Position numbers and translations under genes: made by a program | Notes under the pieces: generated by a model | The model's input: the letters and a program-made list of their open reading frames with translations, nothing else | What the model was told of the DNA's origin: nothing | Database searches by the model: none | In this document: positions 40,900 to 48,711 of the stretch, piece by piece | Position numbering within the stretch: position 1 is the first letter of the stretch | Layout: the number at the start of each line of letters is the position of its first letter | NCBI RefSeq assembly: GCF_002749615.1 | Contig: NZ_CP024201.1 | Location: forward strand, 3,162,001-3,226,000 | Length of the DNA stretch: 64,000 bases | Origin: Caulobacter mirabilis | GTDB taxonomy: Bacteria > Pseudomonadota > Alphaproteobacteria > Caulobacterales > Caulobacteraceae | Direction: 5' to 3'

Positions 40900-42528
40900 A
40901 TGAGACCAGAAGTAATGGTGCGGCCGTACCGGAATATCAGCTTCGCCACGGCCGAGAGCTTCAGGGTCGTGCTGGACGATGGCGCGGTGGTCACAGTGCG
41001 TGGTCACGAAACCCGTGAACTGCGCAATCGGGTGACAGCCCTGGAGCGGCCGCGCGAGCGCTGCGTCTTTCTGCCGGGCCGCCGTAACGACATCTTCGCC
41101 CAGATCGCTGAGACGATGTGGGTCATCGCCGGGCGCGACGACCTTCCGTGGCTGACCCGCTACCTTGAACGCGCGCCCGACTTCTCTGACGACGGCGGGG
41201 CGACCTGGCGCAGTGCGTACGGTCCGCGGCTGCGATCATGGCCCGGCGGGGTCGATCAGATCGATGCATGGAGACAGCTCCTGATCGCCGATCGCGCCAG
41301 CCGCCGGGCGGTCGGGGTGATCTTCGATCCCGCCCGCGACTTCGTTGAAAGCAACGACGTCCCCTGCAACAACTGGCTCAGCTGGATTATCAGAGACGGC
41401 CGGCTACACATGAACGTCGCCATCCGCAGCAACGACGCCATGTGGGGCTTCTCGGGCGTGAACGCCTTCGAGTGGAGCGTGCTGCAGGAGATGCTAGCCT
41501 TTTGGTTGGACAGTGAGGTTGGCGAGGCCACCTTTTTCGCCACCTCCTACCACCTATATCGCCGGCACTTCGACCGCGCGCAGCAGATCACCGAACGCTT
41601 CTTCGGTGTGAGCCCCTACGATTTCGGCATAGCGCCACCCGCTTTCCAGACCGCTTGGGCGGACTTCGAGGCGGCGCTAGCCGATTGGTTCGCTCAAGAA
41701 ACGGCCGTGCGCGCCGATCCCGACGCGGAACTTGGCGAGAACCTTGCCATGTCCGATCCCTTCCTCGCGGGCACACTCCAGCTGCTGAGACTGAAGTGGG
41801 GAGCACAGCGGTGGTCTCCAGATCGCCTGGCGGAGGAGCTGGCGCGGCTGCCCGAGAACGACTTCACGGCGGCGGCGTACGAGTTCTTCGGGCGGACACG
41901 GCCCGAGCTACTGCAGGGCATCCCTCAGCCTAGAATCTACGCCTTTTTCGCGGCCTGCCGCACCGGTCAGAAGGCGGATACGGCTGGGCTGAAGGCGGCG
42001 TTGAAGCGGCTGCACGCGCGGAAGAACAGCAGCTATGGGGGGGCCTGGAAGCGGCGCGGGGAGCGGGTGAGCGTGGTGCCTAACATCGCCCGGAAGGTCG
42101 ATCGCCTGGAGAACTTTGCCAAGACCGGCGAAGAGCTGACCGGGGAGACGATCCTCGACACCGCGCTCGACCTCTATGTCTACGCAGCCAAGTACCGGCT
42201 CTTCCTTGCCGAACAAGAGGGAGGCGACCGCAGCCTGGTGCCGGCCGATGCGCCGGAGCCTCTGACCGACAACGACATCAATTTCGAAGTGCTGGTGGAT
42301 GCCGCCGACTTCGACGGGAACGCCGATGGAGACGTGACAGCAGCCATCGAGCAGGTCGTCGGAATATTTGCCGACTTATGGCCGCAAGTAGAGGATGGCG
42401 CCGCCATCGAGATTCGCACTCAGCGTGCCGGCAACCTCACCGCTGCCTCCGAGCGCCTGGTCGGCCTCGTGGCGGCCGCTCACCCGCGCGCCGCCGCTGA
42501 TTTCATCCGCCAAGAGCTACCCACTTAG
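40900..42528 (+). CDS. Thymidylate-synthase-like enzyme with C-terminal Nmad1/DUF1599-like region
   Basis: A 542-residue fusion. Residues about 60-290 follow the ThyA fold: ETMWVIAGRDDLPWLTRYL, SAYGPRLRSWPGGVDQI, RRAVGVIFDP, the nucleophile Cys156 in DVPCNNW, and AIRSNDAMWGFSGVN with Arg176, Asp179 and Asn188. The usual PPCH reads VPCNN, so water-adding (hydroxymethylating) chemistry rather than dTMP synthesis is possible. Residues about 370-440 (RKNSSYGGAWKRRG, IARKVDRLENFA, ILDTALDLYVYAAKY) resemble DUF1599/Nmad1. Much longer than ThyA. First gene of the plus-strand modification cluster; 15 bp precede the next gene. Confidence 0.78.
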   Translation: MRPEVMVRPYRNISFATAESFRVVLDDGAVVTVRGHETRELRNRVTALERPRERCVFLPGRRNDIFAQIAETMWVIAGRDDLPWLTRYLERAPDFSDDGGATWRSAYGPRLRSWPGGVDQIDAWRQLLIADRASRRAVGVIFDPARDFVESNDVPCNNWLSWIIRDGRLHMNVAIRSNDAMWGFSGVNAFEWSVLQEMLAFWLDSEVGEATFFATSYHLYRRHFDRAQQITERFFGVSPYDFGIAPPAFQTAWADFEAALADWFAQETAVRADPDAELGENLAMSDPFLAGTLQLLRLKWGAQRWSPDRLAEELARLPENDFTAAAYEFFGRTRPELLQGIPQPRIYAFFAACRTGQKADTAGLKAALKRLHARKNSSYGGAWKRRGERVSVVPNIARKVDRLENFAKTGEELTGETILDTALDLYVYAAKYRLFLAEQEGGDRSLVPADAPEPLTDNDINFEVLVDAADFDGNADGDVTAAIEQVVGIFADLWPQVEDGAAIEIRTQRAGNLTAASERLVGLVAAAHPRAAADFIRQELPT

Positions 42529-42543
42529 CCGCTGGATATCCAC

Positions 42544-43515
42544 ATGGACGCCACAGCCCTCACCCAAATGGTTGATAAGCTGAAGGAGGAGCTGGCGCGG
42601 CGCCCGCCGACGACTCGCGCGGCCATTGTCGGCAAGACGCCGGCCGCTTTTGACCTTGTACAGGCCTTCTTCACCCTCGGCGTTCAACACCAGCTGCTCG
42701 GCGTCTACGACGAGCAGGGTACGGTCGCGTCCGGGTCTCCCCTGAGCCACCCACGCCCCATCGGTCAGCTGGGCTTAGACAAGCCCGACCTGGTGTTGAT
42801 AGCCTCCGATGACGGCAAGGAGGCGCTCATCGCTGCCGCCCTGCCTCACCTCACTCCCACCACGAAGATCCTTATCGGCGGCTTCGGGCACTACCGATTC
42901 CAGGATGAGCTGTTCGACCGCGAGACAGGCAACGCCTTCGCCCCGTCGTTCGCGAACGGCTACCCCAACACCCTGATCCATATCTACCAGTGCCTCCAGA
43001 ACGCCGGCCGCGCCAACCTGCAGGGAGTCGTTGCCGAGTTCGGCATGTTCAAGGGCGGGACCACGATGCTGATCTCCCGCTTCATTGAGGCGCTCGGCAA
43101 GGACTGGAAGGTGTTCGGGTTCGACACCTTCGGCGGCTTCCCCGCCCCGAGAAGCCCGCTCGACATGTACGCCCATCCAGACTGCGTTTACCTAGATCAG
43201 AAAACTGTGGAGCGTTTTTTCGAGGGGCGGAACGTCGAGGTCGTCGCCGGCGACATCGTCGAGACCGCAAAGCGCCTCAGCAGAGAAAAAATTGTTCTGG
43301 CCTTCGTCGACACGGACAACTTCACCTCGGCCGACCGGATTCTGGACATAATCACACCCCAGATAGAAGTCGGTGGAGCGATCGTCTTCGACCACTTCAC
43401 CGGCCGGAATCGCTTCCTCTACACCCTCGGCGAGCGTTTCGCGGCCAAGCGGCTCTTGGACGACTCGCGGTACTTTAACTTGCACGACACCGGCGTCTTT
43501 CTAAGGGTGAGGTAA
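42544..43515 (+). CDS. TylF-like SAM-dependent methyltransferase
   Basis: A 323-residue protein with two parts. An N-terminal Rossmann unit (AAIVGKTPAAFDLVQAFFTL, LVLIASDDGKEAL) resembles sugar/nucleotide NAD-fold proteins. From about residue 150 a TylF/MycF-type methyltransferase follows: GVVAEFGMFKGGTTMLISRF with Glu165 in the SAM loop, WKVFGFDTFGGFP, FVDTDNFTSADRIL with metal-binding Asp residues, and GAIVFDHF. MycF/TylF methylate sugar hydroxyls in macrolides with Mg2+. In this cluster the acceptor may be a hydroxymethyl or glycosyl-type group on a base; inference only. Confidence 0.78.
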   Translation: MDATALTQMVDKLKEELARRPPTTRAAIVGKTPAAFDLVQAFFTLGVQHQLLGVYDEQGTVASGSPLSHPRPIGQLGLDKPDLVLIASDDGKEALIAAALPHLTPTTKILIGGFGHYRFQDELFDRETGNAFAPSFANGYPNTLIHIYQCLQNAGRANLQGVVAEFGMFKGGTTMLISRFIEALGKDWKVFGFDTFGGFPAPRSPLDMYAHPDCVYLDQKTVERFFEGRNVEVVAGDIVETAKRLSREKIVLAFVDTDNFTSADRILDIITPQIEVGGAIVFDHFTGRNRFLYTLGERFAAKRLLDDSRYFNLHDTGVFLRVR

Positions 43516-43521
43516 TCCAGC

Positions 43522-44646
43522 ATGCGGCGAGCCCCACTCGTATTTACCCGCGCCAAAGAGCCCACACCCCGGCCCGGCGTGTATCCCCTTTACTGGCAGT
43601 TCGCCTCACGCCGCCATGCAGCTTTCGAAAAGCGGCTGTCCGGTGCCGCTTGGCCCTGGACCGATGATCGTATCCTGCAGACCTTCAAGTTCTGTAACGT
43701 CTTCCGGGCCGCTGATCGCGTCTCACAGTACATGATCAAGGACGTGGCCTACGCTGACGACGCCGGTGATTTCGCTGACCGCGCCTTTCAGATCGTTGCC
43801 TTCCGGACGTTCAGCAACATCGAGACCTGGGACGGTCTGCGACAGGAGTTAGGCCATGCACCGCGCGTGGCGGACCTCTCGTCAGGTGCCTTTGAGAAGG
43901 CTCTGGATCGCGTGAAACGCCGCAACGGCGGCCTCTACACAGGCGCATTCATCCTCTGCGCCACCAAGGCGTATGGCTTTGACGACAAGCACCGCAACCA
44001 CGTCGGGCTGTTCAAGCACATGTTCGTTCAGGAGCGCCTGGACCGCACCATCGCCGGCTCCAACTCGCTTGAGCAGGTCGTACGCGCGCTGCAGTCCTTC
44101 CCTCTTATGGGACCATTCATGGCCTATCAGACGGCGATCGACCTGAACTACTCCGAGCTCATCGACTTCAGCGAGAACGATTACACCCAAGCCGGTCCTG
44201 GCGCGCTCCGCGGGCTAAAAAAGGCTTTCCTCGACCTTGGCGACTTCTCGCCCTCCGACGCGATCCTCTGGATGGTGGAACACCAGGCCGAGGCGTTCGC
44301 CGAGCTTCAGCTGCCGTTCAAAGGGCTCTTCGGGCGTTCCCTGCACGCCATCGACTGCCAGGGCCTCTTTTGCGAGCTCGACAAATACTGCCGCGAGGCT
44401 GCGCCCGAGCTGGTCAGCAACCGAAGCCGGATCAAGGCGCGCTTTGCTGCCTCAGCCAAGCCGCTCGCGCTTTTCTTTCCGCCTAAGTGGGGACTGACGC
44501 CAGACAAGACGCTTATCCCTGCCGCGCTCGCGGCTGGACAGACCGCGGCCGCCGAGCAGCTTGAGTTCTTCGAAGACGTCTGCGGCGAGGGCAACAGCCC
44601 GCGCAAGACAGTGATGAGCCGCGACGACGAAACGATAGCCGCCTGA
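43522..44646 (+). CDS. 5-hydroxymethyluracil-DNA-kinase-type helical protein (HMUDK_hel/aGPT family)
   Basis: A 374-residue mostly helical protein. Key blocks: GVYPLYWQFASRRHAAFEKR, WTDDRILQTFKFCNVFRAAD with RVSQYM (residues about 46-72), AFQIVAFRTFSNIETW, GGLYTGAFILCATKAYG, and FPLMGPFMAYQTAIDLNYS. I recall this pattern from the helical domain found with phage 5-hydroxymethyl-dU DNA kinases and the putrescinyl/glutamyl-thymine pyrophosphorylases, which act on thymine already in DNA. A P-loop kinase domain is not obvious here, so it may be the helical clade alone. It follows the methyltransferase by 6 bp. Confidence 0.65.
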   Translation: MRRAPLVFTRAKEPTPRPGVYPLYWQFASRRHAAFEKRLSGAAWPWTDDRILQTFKFCNVFRAADRVSQYMIKDVAYADDAGDFADRAFQIVAFRTFSNIETWDGLRQELGHAPRVADLSSGAFEKALDRVKRRNGGLYTGAFILCATKAYGFDDKHRNHVGLFKHMFVQERLDRTIAGSNSLEQVVRALQSFPLMGPFMAYQTAIDLNYSELIDFSENDYTQAGPGALRGLKKAFLDLGDFSPSDAILWMVEHQAEAFAELQLPFKGLFGRSLHAIDCQGLFCELDKYCREAAPELVSNRSRIKARFAASAKPLALFFPPKWGLTPDKTLIPAALAAGQTAAAEQLEFFEDVCGEGNSPRKTVMSRDDETIAA

Positions 44647-45146
44647 GGCCCGGCCGCGTTCTTCAGGTAATCGAAGAACAGCTTGGCCCAGGCGAAGTGA
44701 GACACGGGGCGCGAGCCCACGGCACCGACCTTACAGGCGGGTCAACGCGGGCCACGGTGCCGGCCCCAAAATCGTGAGCTGACCGCTCCCGCCGCCCTTC
44801 GGCGGGTACGGGAGCGCCGGAATGGTCCGGTGTCTCCGAAGCCGGGCTAGAATTCACGAGCACGGCGCACGAAGGCTGGCGTAACATCGCGATCCAGCTG
44901 ACCGAAGCATGGCCCCTGCGTCCTAGCTGGTCGACCCGATGTTAGAACGCGATGTCTCAGCGCCCTTTCCTTGAAGTGAACACGTCCGCTCACGACACCC
45001 TGACGAGCTTGATTTTCGCGTGCCAACTAAGGCGCCGGTCAGGCCCCCTCCACAACTGCGATTAGAAAGATTCTTGACAACACGCGGTTCGGACTCGCGT
45101 TTTGCTCAAGCGTGATCTGGCGTGCTGATTGAGAGCGGGGGCTCAA
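44647..45146. other. 500-bp non-coding stretch inside the island
   Basis: No intact gene. On the minus strand bases about 44650-44720 read GSRPVSHFAWAKLFFDYLKN, which looks like a protein fragment of unknown origin overlapping the 3' end of the previous gene. A strong hairpin lies at 44784-44816. TTGACA at 45074-45079 could be the -35 element of the MazG gene at 45147; no good -10 is seen. The stretch separates the first three modification genes from the MazG gene. Confidence 0.5.
44784..44816. terminator. Two-part hairpin downstream of the modification genes
   Basis: Outer arms CGCTCCCG / CGGGAGCG and inner arms CCGCC / GGCGG around a CTTC loop, with a 3-nt bulge (GTA). No T-tract follows. 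It may terminate the 40900-44646 transcript or mark an internal junction. Confidence 0.5.
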
Positions 45147-46277
45147 ATGACCACGGTTGAGGCCTTCCAGGCCGCAGTTGTCCGCACCGATCGCCGCAAG
45201 AAGGACAAGACGCGAATTGCCGTCATGGGCGTGTTCGGCGAGCTCGGCTCCCTGATGGCAGAGTTCAAGAAGCGCTCGCGGGACGGAACGAGTTATCGGT
45301 CCTTCCACGAACACCTCGTCGAGGAAGCGGGCGACCTCCTATGGTATCTGACCATTCTGGCGGTGGATTTGGGCGTGCAGTGGACGGACATCCTGTCCGA
45401 AGTCTACGGAAAGCCCGTAGGCGCTCAGACGCGCCTGAGTGAACTGGACAAGCTCCCCCTCCCCGCGCACGGCGTAGAGGCTAACCTTTGGCTCCGCGCC
45501 GCCGGAAAGGCCGGCCTGCTCGCCGAGACGGCAGAGCGGTCGGGCTCAAGCCTGCGGCCCATGCTCGTTGAAACCACCAGCGCCGCTCTGGTCGCCATGC
45601 GCGACGCGAAGATTTCGCTGAGCAGAGCGGCAACCTCGAACATCGCCAAGAGCGAGTCCCGTTTTCCGCAAACCGAAGTCCACCTGCCGCTCTATGACGA
45701 CCGGCCGCACCCTGACGGCAGGATCCGCCCGGACGAACGCCTGCCGAAGTACATGGTCTTCCACTTCGAGGAGATCCAAATCGGAAAGAAGACGCTCGTC
45801 GTACAGAAGGTGCACACGATCAAGATTGGCGACCCGCTAACCGACAACATCGCCGAGCCTGACCACTACCGTTTTCACGATGTGTTCCACCTCGCCTACG
45901 CAGCGATCCTTGGGTGGTCGCCGGTGCTGCGAGCGCTGCTGAAGGCAAAGCGGAAATCGGTGGGGACGCTGGATGAGAACGAGGACGGCGCCCGGGCCAT
46001 CCTCCTCGAAGAAGGCATCTCCACCTACATCTTCAACTGGGCCAAGCCCGACTACTTCAAGGGCGTAAAGAAGATCGACTACACGCTCCTGAAGACGATT
46101 AAGCACTTTGTCCGCGGGTATGAGGTCGAGGACCAACCGTTCTGGGCTTGGGAAAAGGCAATCTTGAGAGGCTATTCCGTCTTCCGAGAGCTCGTTGAGC
46201 ACCGACGCGGCTTGGTAACCATCGACCTCACTAAGCGCGATCTCTTTTACGAACTCATCCCGCCCTCGCCCAGCTAG
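45147..46277 (+). CDS. MazG-type NTP pyrophosphohydrolase with large C-terminal domain
   Basis: A 376-residue protein. The N-terminal 110 residues are MazG-like: TVEAFQAAVVRTDRRKKDKT, MGVFGELGSLMAEFKKR (first EE/ExxE-type helix) and HLVEEAGDLLWYLTILAVDL with Glu59-Glu60 and Asp63 for Mg2+. It would hydrolyse (d)NTPs to monophosphates. From about 200 a distinct domain follows (YMVFHFEEIQIGKKTLVVQK, YRFHDVFHLAYAAILGWSP, ARAILLEEGISTYIFNWAKP), which I think is the MazG C-terminal domain known from modified-base systems. It could remove normal or modified dNTPs. ATG chosen after GCGGGGGC. Confidence 0.72.
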   Translation: MTTVEAFQAAVVRTDRRKKDKTRIAVMGVFGELGSLMAEFKKRSRDGTSYRSFHEHLVEEAGDLLWYLTILAVDLGVQWTDILSEVYGKPVGAQTRLSELDKLPLPAHGVEANLWLRAAGKAGLLAETAERSGSSLRPMLVETTSAALVAMRDAKISLSRAATSNIAKSESRFPQTEVHLPLYDDRPHPDGRIRPDERLPKYMVFHFEEIQIGKKTLVVQKVHTIKIGDPLTDNIAEPDHYRFHDVFHLAYAAILGWSPVLRALLKAKRKSVGTLDENEDGARAILLEEGISTYIFNWAKPDYFKGVKKIDYTLLKTIKHFVRGYEVEDQPFWAWEKAILRGYSVFRELVEHRRGLVTIDLTKRDLFYELIPPSPS

Positions 46278-47077
46278 ACGCCCTGTGCCTTAAGGAAGGC
46301 GGACACCGCCCCGCCATCCTCGCCCTGCAGGTTCGGCTCCAAGTGCGCGCGAAGTGCAATGCAGGTCAGTGGGCCTATATCGAGGCCTGCCTCAACGGCC
46401 ACAAACGCCTGAAGGCGGGCCAGTCCCAGCAGATTTCCGAGGGCGCGCTCCACGTAGTAGTGCGATCGATAGATGGCCGTCAGCCGCAGCGCGCCAGCGT
46501 GATCGACCTTGAACGAGAGATGACTTAGGCACGGCCCCCCGCGCGAGAGCTTACAGTCCCGCTCCGGCAGGTAAGTGGAAATCTCGAAGGCCTCGTCGGT
46601 GATCGGGATTTCGTAGTGGTTCTTTGCACCTCGAGCGGTAGCCGCGCGTCTCGCGAGCTTTTCGACCACGATGTCTAGAGGATTGACTGGCTCGCCGGTT
46701 TTCATGAGCAATGGCTTACCCTTAAAATCTCGGCGCCGGATCATGCGGTCGAAGTAGGTTCCCCACTGCGTCCGGACCATGGGGAGGATTTCGGCGTCGT
46801 AGCGTTCGTAGAGGCCGCCGCGGCCGAACTTCCGATAGACCTCGAGCGGAAAGATCGTGTTGGCCACTGTGGTGGTGGTCCCAATCCCGGTGTTTGCCGC
46901 AAATGCGTCAAAGGCTGCGTACAGCGCCTCGTCACCAGCGGTCTTCGCTGCTGGGTTCGACACGCTGTAGACCAAGTTCCAGCAGGCGCGCCCTGGCTGT
47001 CCTTTGAGGTAGCGGCTTGCCTGTAGCCATGCCGTCGATACGTCAGGCGCATCGGGAAGGGTCGCCGCATTCGACAT
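46274..47077 (-). CDS. Divergent thymidylate-synthase-fold protein
   Basis: A 267-residue protein. The C-terminal half carries the TS core: GGPCLSHLSFKV with Cys183 at the nucleophile position, LRLTAIYRSHYYVERALGN (Arg204, Ser205, then Asn215, matching the phosphate and base contacts of ThyA), LARLQAFVAVEAGLDIGPLT and an AHLEPN end. The N-terminal half (TVANTIFPLEVYRKFGRGG, GTYFDRMIRR) differs from ThyA. Not the housekeeping enzyme. It overlaps the C1A peptidase start by one base and closes a five-gene minus-strand operon. The substrate is unknown; a nucleotide role is inferred from fold. Confidence 0.72.
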   Translation of the reverse strand: MSNAATLPDAPDVSTAWLQASRYLKGQPGRACWNLVYSVSNPAAKTAGDEALYAAFDAFAANTGIGTTTTVANTIFPLEVYRKFGRGGLYERYDAEILPMVRTQWGTYFDRMIRRRDFKGKPLLMKTGEPVNPLDIVVEKLARRAATARGAKNHYEIPITDEAFEISTYLPERDCKLSRGGPCLSHLSFKVDHAGALRLTAIYRSHYYVERALGNLLGLARLQAFVAVEAGLDIGPLTCIALRAHLEPNLQGEDGGAVSAFLKAQGV

Positions 47078-47697
47078 CAGTTCAGTTCCTCAATAGTCAG
47101 GCAGGCCAAGGTCGCTTCCTGCATGTAGTCGGCGTGAGCCCAAACGTGCCCGGCCTGCCCCCAAGCCTTACCCCACGAGTTTCGAAGCAGGTAAACGGCC
47201 CCCTCGTCGGTTTCGCAGACAGCGATGATGACGACGGCATGGCACGCTTCTATCGGAAGCACCCTGGCGCGAAGCAGACCCGCCTGATCCTCCACACCCC
47301 AAAACTCTCCACCGATTGCCAGCGTCGAGACGACCGGCTGGCCATTCTGGAGGGCATCCCTCACAAGCAGAGGAGCAAAGCCGGACGCCGCTTGGCGTGC
47401 CTTGAAGGCAGGCGAATCGTTCATTGATGCTGCGGAAGAACCGTACGGCCAGGCCTCCTCCTCCACTTGCCCAAAGTTCTCCAGCACCCTCGCGGTCGCG
47501 AAGGGGCTAACGGCCTCCTCCAGCGGCTGATCCAGGACGGCGCAAGCGCGCAGGTGCAGGCATTCGGCGGAGAAATCGACACCATGCCGGCGGCTGGCGC
47601 GGTGAGCGTCGCTGACCGCGAAGGACAGGCAGGTCTGCCGCGGTCCTTGATCGCGCGCGGGTCCGAGCAGAGACCTCAAGTCGATGCCCACCCCCAT
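47077..47697 (-). CDS. Papain-like (C1A) cysteine peptidase without signal or propeptide
   Basis: A 206-residue peptidase. Residues: oxyanion Gln17 and nucleophile Cys23 in ARDQGPRQTCLSFAVSDAH, His153 in IEACHAVVIIAV and Asn173 in YLLRNSWGKAWGQAGHVW. No signal peptide, prodomain or membrane segment, so it is probably cytosolic. Such peptidases need control; the gene immediately upstream (stop codon adjoining this start with no gap) encodes a protein with a chagasin-like C-terminus, a known inhibitor fold for papain-like enzymes. Likely activated by an event sensed elsewhere in the operon. Confidence 0.88.
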   Translation of the reverse strand: MGVGIDLRSLLGPARDQGPRQTCLSFAVSDAHRASRRHGVDFSAECLHLRACAVLDQPLEEAVSPFATARVLENFGQVEEEAWPYGSSAASMNDSPAFKARQAASGFAPLLVRDALQNGQPVVSTLAIGGEFWGVEDQAGLLRARVLPIEACHAVVIIAVCETDEGAVYLLRNSWGKAWGQAGHVWAHADYMQEATLACLTIEELN

Positions 47698-48711
47698 CTA
47701 CGCCGCCGCCAGCCGTGCACGATTGGCGCGAGACAAGCCCTTCTCGACCGGCCTGATGTTCACTTCAAACCTAGCGGCCGCCACCGCTGCCGTCTCCCAC
47801 GACCGGCGCTCCGCGTAGGACGCGACGGCGAGCCCCTCGCAGCCTGCCCGGTAGTACCAAAGCTTCTCCGAGGGAGCGCCCACGGTCGCCGTGGTGATGC
47901 GGACGTCCTCCGTCAGAAGCAGCAGCCCTGGATCCACCTCGCTGGCCGTCCAGCGGTAGCCCGCCGCCGACTTCTGCAAGAGCCCGACGCGGAGCAGGTC
48001 ACCACCGGCGGCAGGCACCCGATGACCTTGGTCGCGGTCCGTGAGCCGCCATACGTCAGACCAGGGATTGATCCACTCCGCATCGCCGCGAAGCCGAGCC
48101 TTGAGCGCCTTTGGCTTTGTCTCCAGTGCTGCATCGACCTGCACGTCACTAATGAGAGAGTTGCGGGCGAGGCTGCGAAGCGTCGCCTCGTAGCTGCACC
48201 CGCACCGAAGGGCCATTTGGTAGGCGACATCCGGGTCCGACAGCTGGCTTGCCTGCCAGCCCTGCCGCTTGGCGTGGTAGATCAGGAGCCAGCGCGGCGC
48301 GAGGAGCTCTCCGGCGAAGGCGTCAGCTTCGATTTCCTGTAGGTGCGCGCGAAAATTTCCACGGCCTGCCGGGAGATACCCGATGGCGGCGCGCCGCAAC
48401 ACGCCTGGGCTGTCAAGGCTAGGGTCATGATTAAGAACCGCGTGACCGAGCTCATGCGCCCCGGTGAACCGTTGCACGGAATACGGTCGCTTGGTGCTGA
48501 TGATGACGCCTGGCGCCTCTTGCTTGAGGAAAGCCCCCAGGAGACCGTCCAAAGGCTTGAATACGACGAGAATCTCAAGTTCGGCAAGGATGCCGAAGAC
48601 GTCGACTTGGCCGTCCGTCGCCTCCAGCCGCTCGCGTGACTCCATCATCCTGTGGATGCGGTGGGCCTCAGCGGCACCATTGAGTCGGGCATTGCGGACG
48701 CTGCCGTTCAT
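47698..48711 (-). CDS. ImmA/IrrE-type metallopeptidase fused to a chagasin-like domain
   Basis: A 337-residue protein. Residues about 30-150 form an ImmA/IrrE peptidase: GAHELGHAVLNHD (His86, Glu87, His90) and QEIEADAFAGELL with Glu128. From about 220 a domain with the chagasin/I42 pattern follows: GDLLRVGLLQKSAAGYRWTA (compare NPTTGYxW), LLLLTEDVRI, SEKLWYYRAGCEGLAVASYA and RRSWETAAVAAARFEVNIRP (compare YxRPWE and the last strand). Chagasins block papain-like peptidases, and one is encoded directly downstream. The start overlaps the XRE gene by 4 bp. IrrE proteins often cleave their paired XRE repressor. Confidence 0.82.
   Translation of the reverse strand: MNGSVRNARLNGAAEAHRIHRMMESRERLEATDGQVDVFGILAELEILVVFKPLDGLLGAFLKQEAPGVIISTKRPYSVQRFTGAHELGHAVLNHDPSLDSPGVLRRAAIGYLPAGRGNFRAHLQEIEADAFAGELLAPRWLLIYHAKRQGWQASQLSDPDVAYQMALRCGCSYEATLRSLARNSLISDVQVDAALETKPKALKARLRGDAEWINPWSDVWRLTDRDQGHRVPAAGGDLLRVGLLQKSAAGYRWTASEVDPGLLLLTEDVRITTATVGAPSEKLWYYRAGCEGLAVASYAERRSWETAAVAAARFEVNIRPVEKGLSRANRARLAAA

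Noticed and set aside
43522..44646. Treating the HMUDK-type protein as a full DNA kinase
   Set aside because: No P-loop (GxxxxGKS/T) is visible, so I call only the helical family and not a kinase.
46274..47077. Ordinary thyA
   Set aside because: Only the C-terminal half resembles ThyA, the N-terminal half is different, and the PPCH motif and usual length and order are missing.
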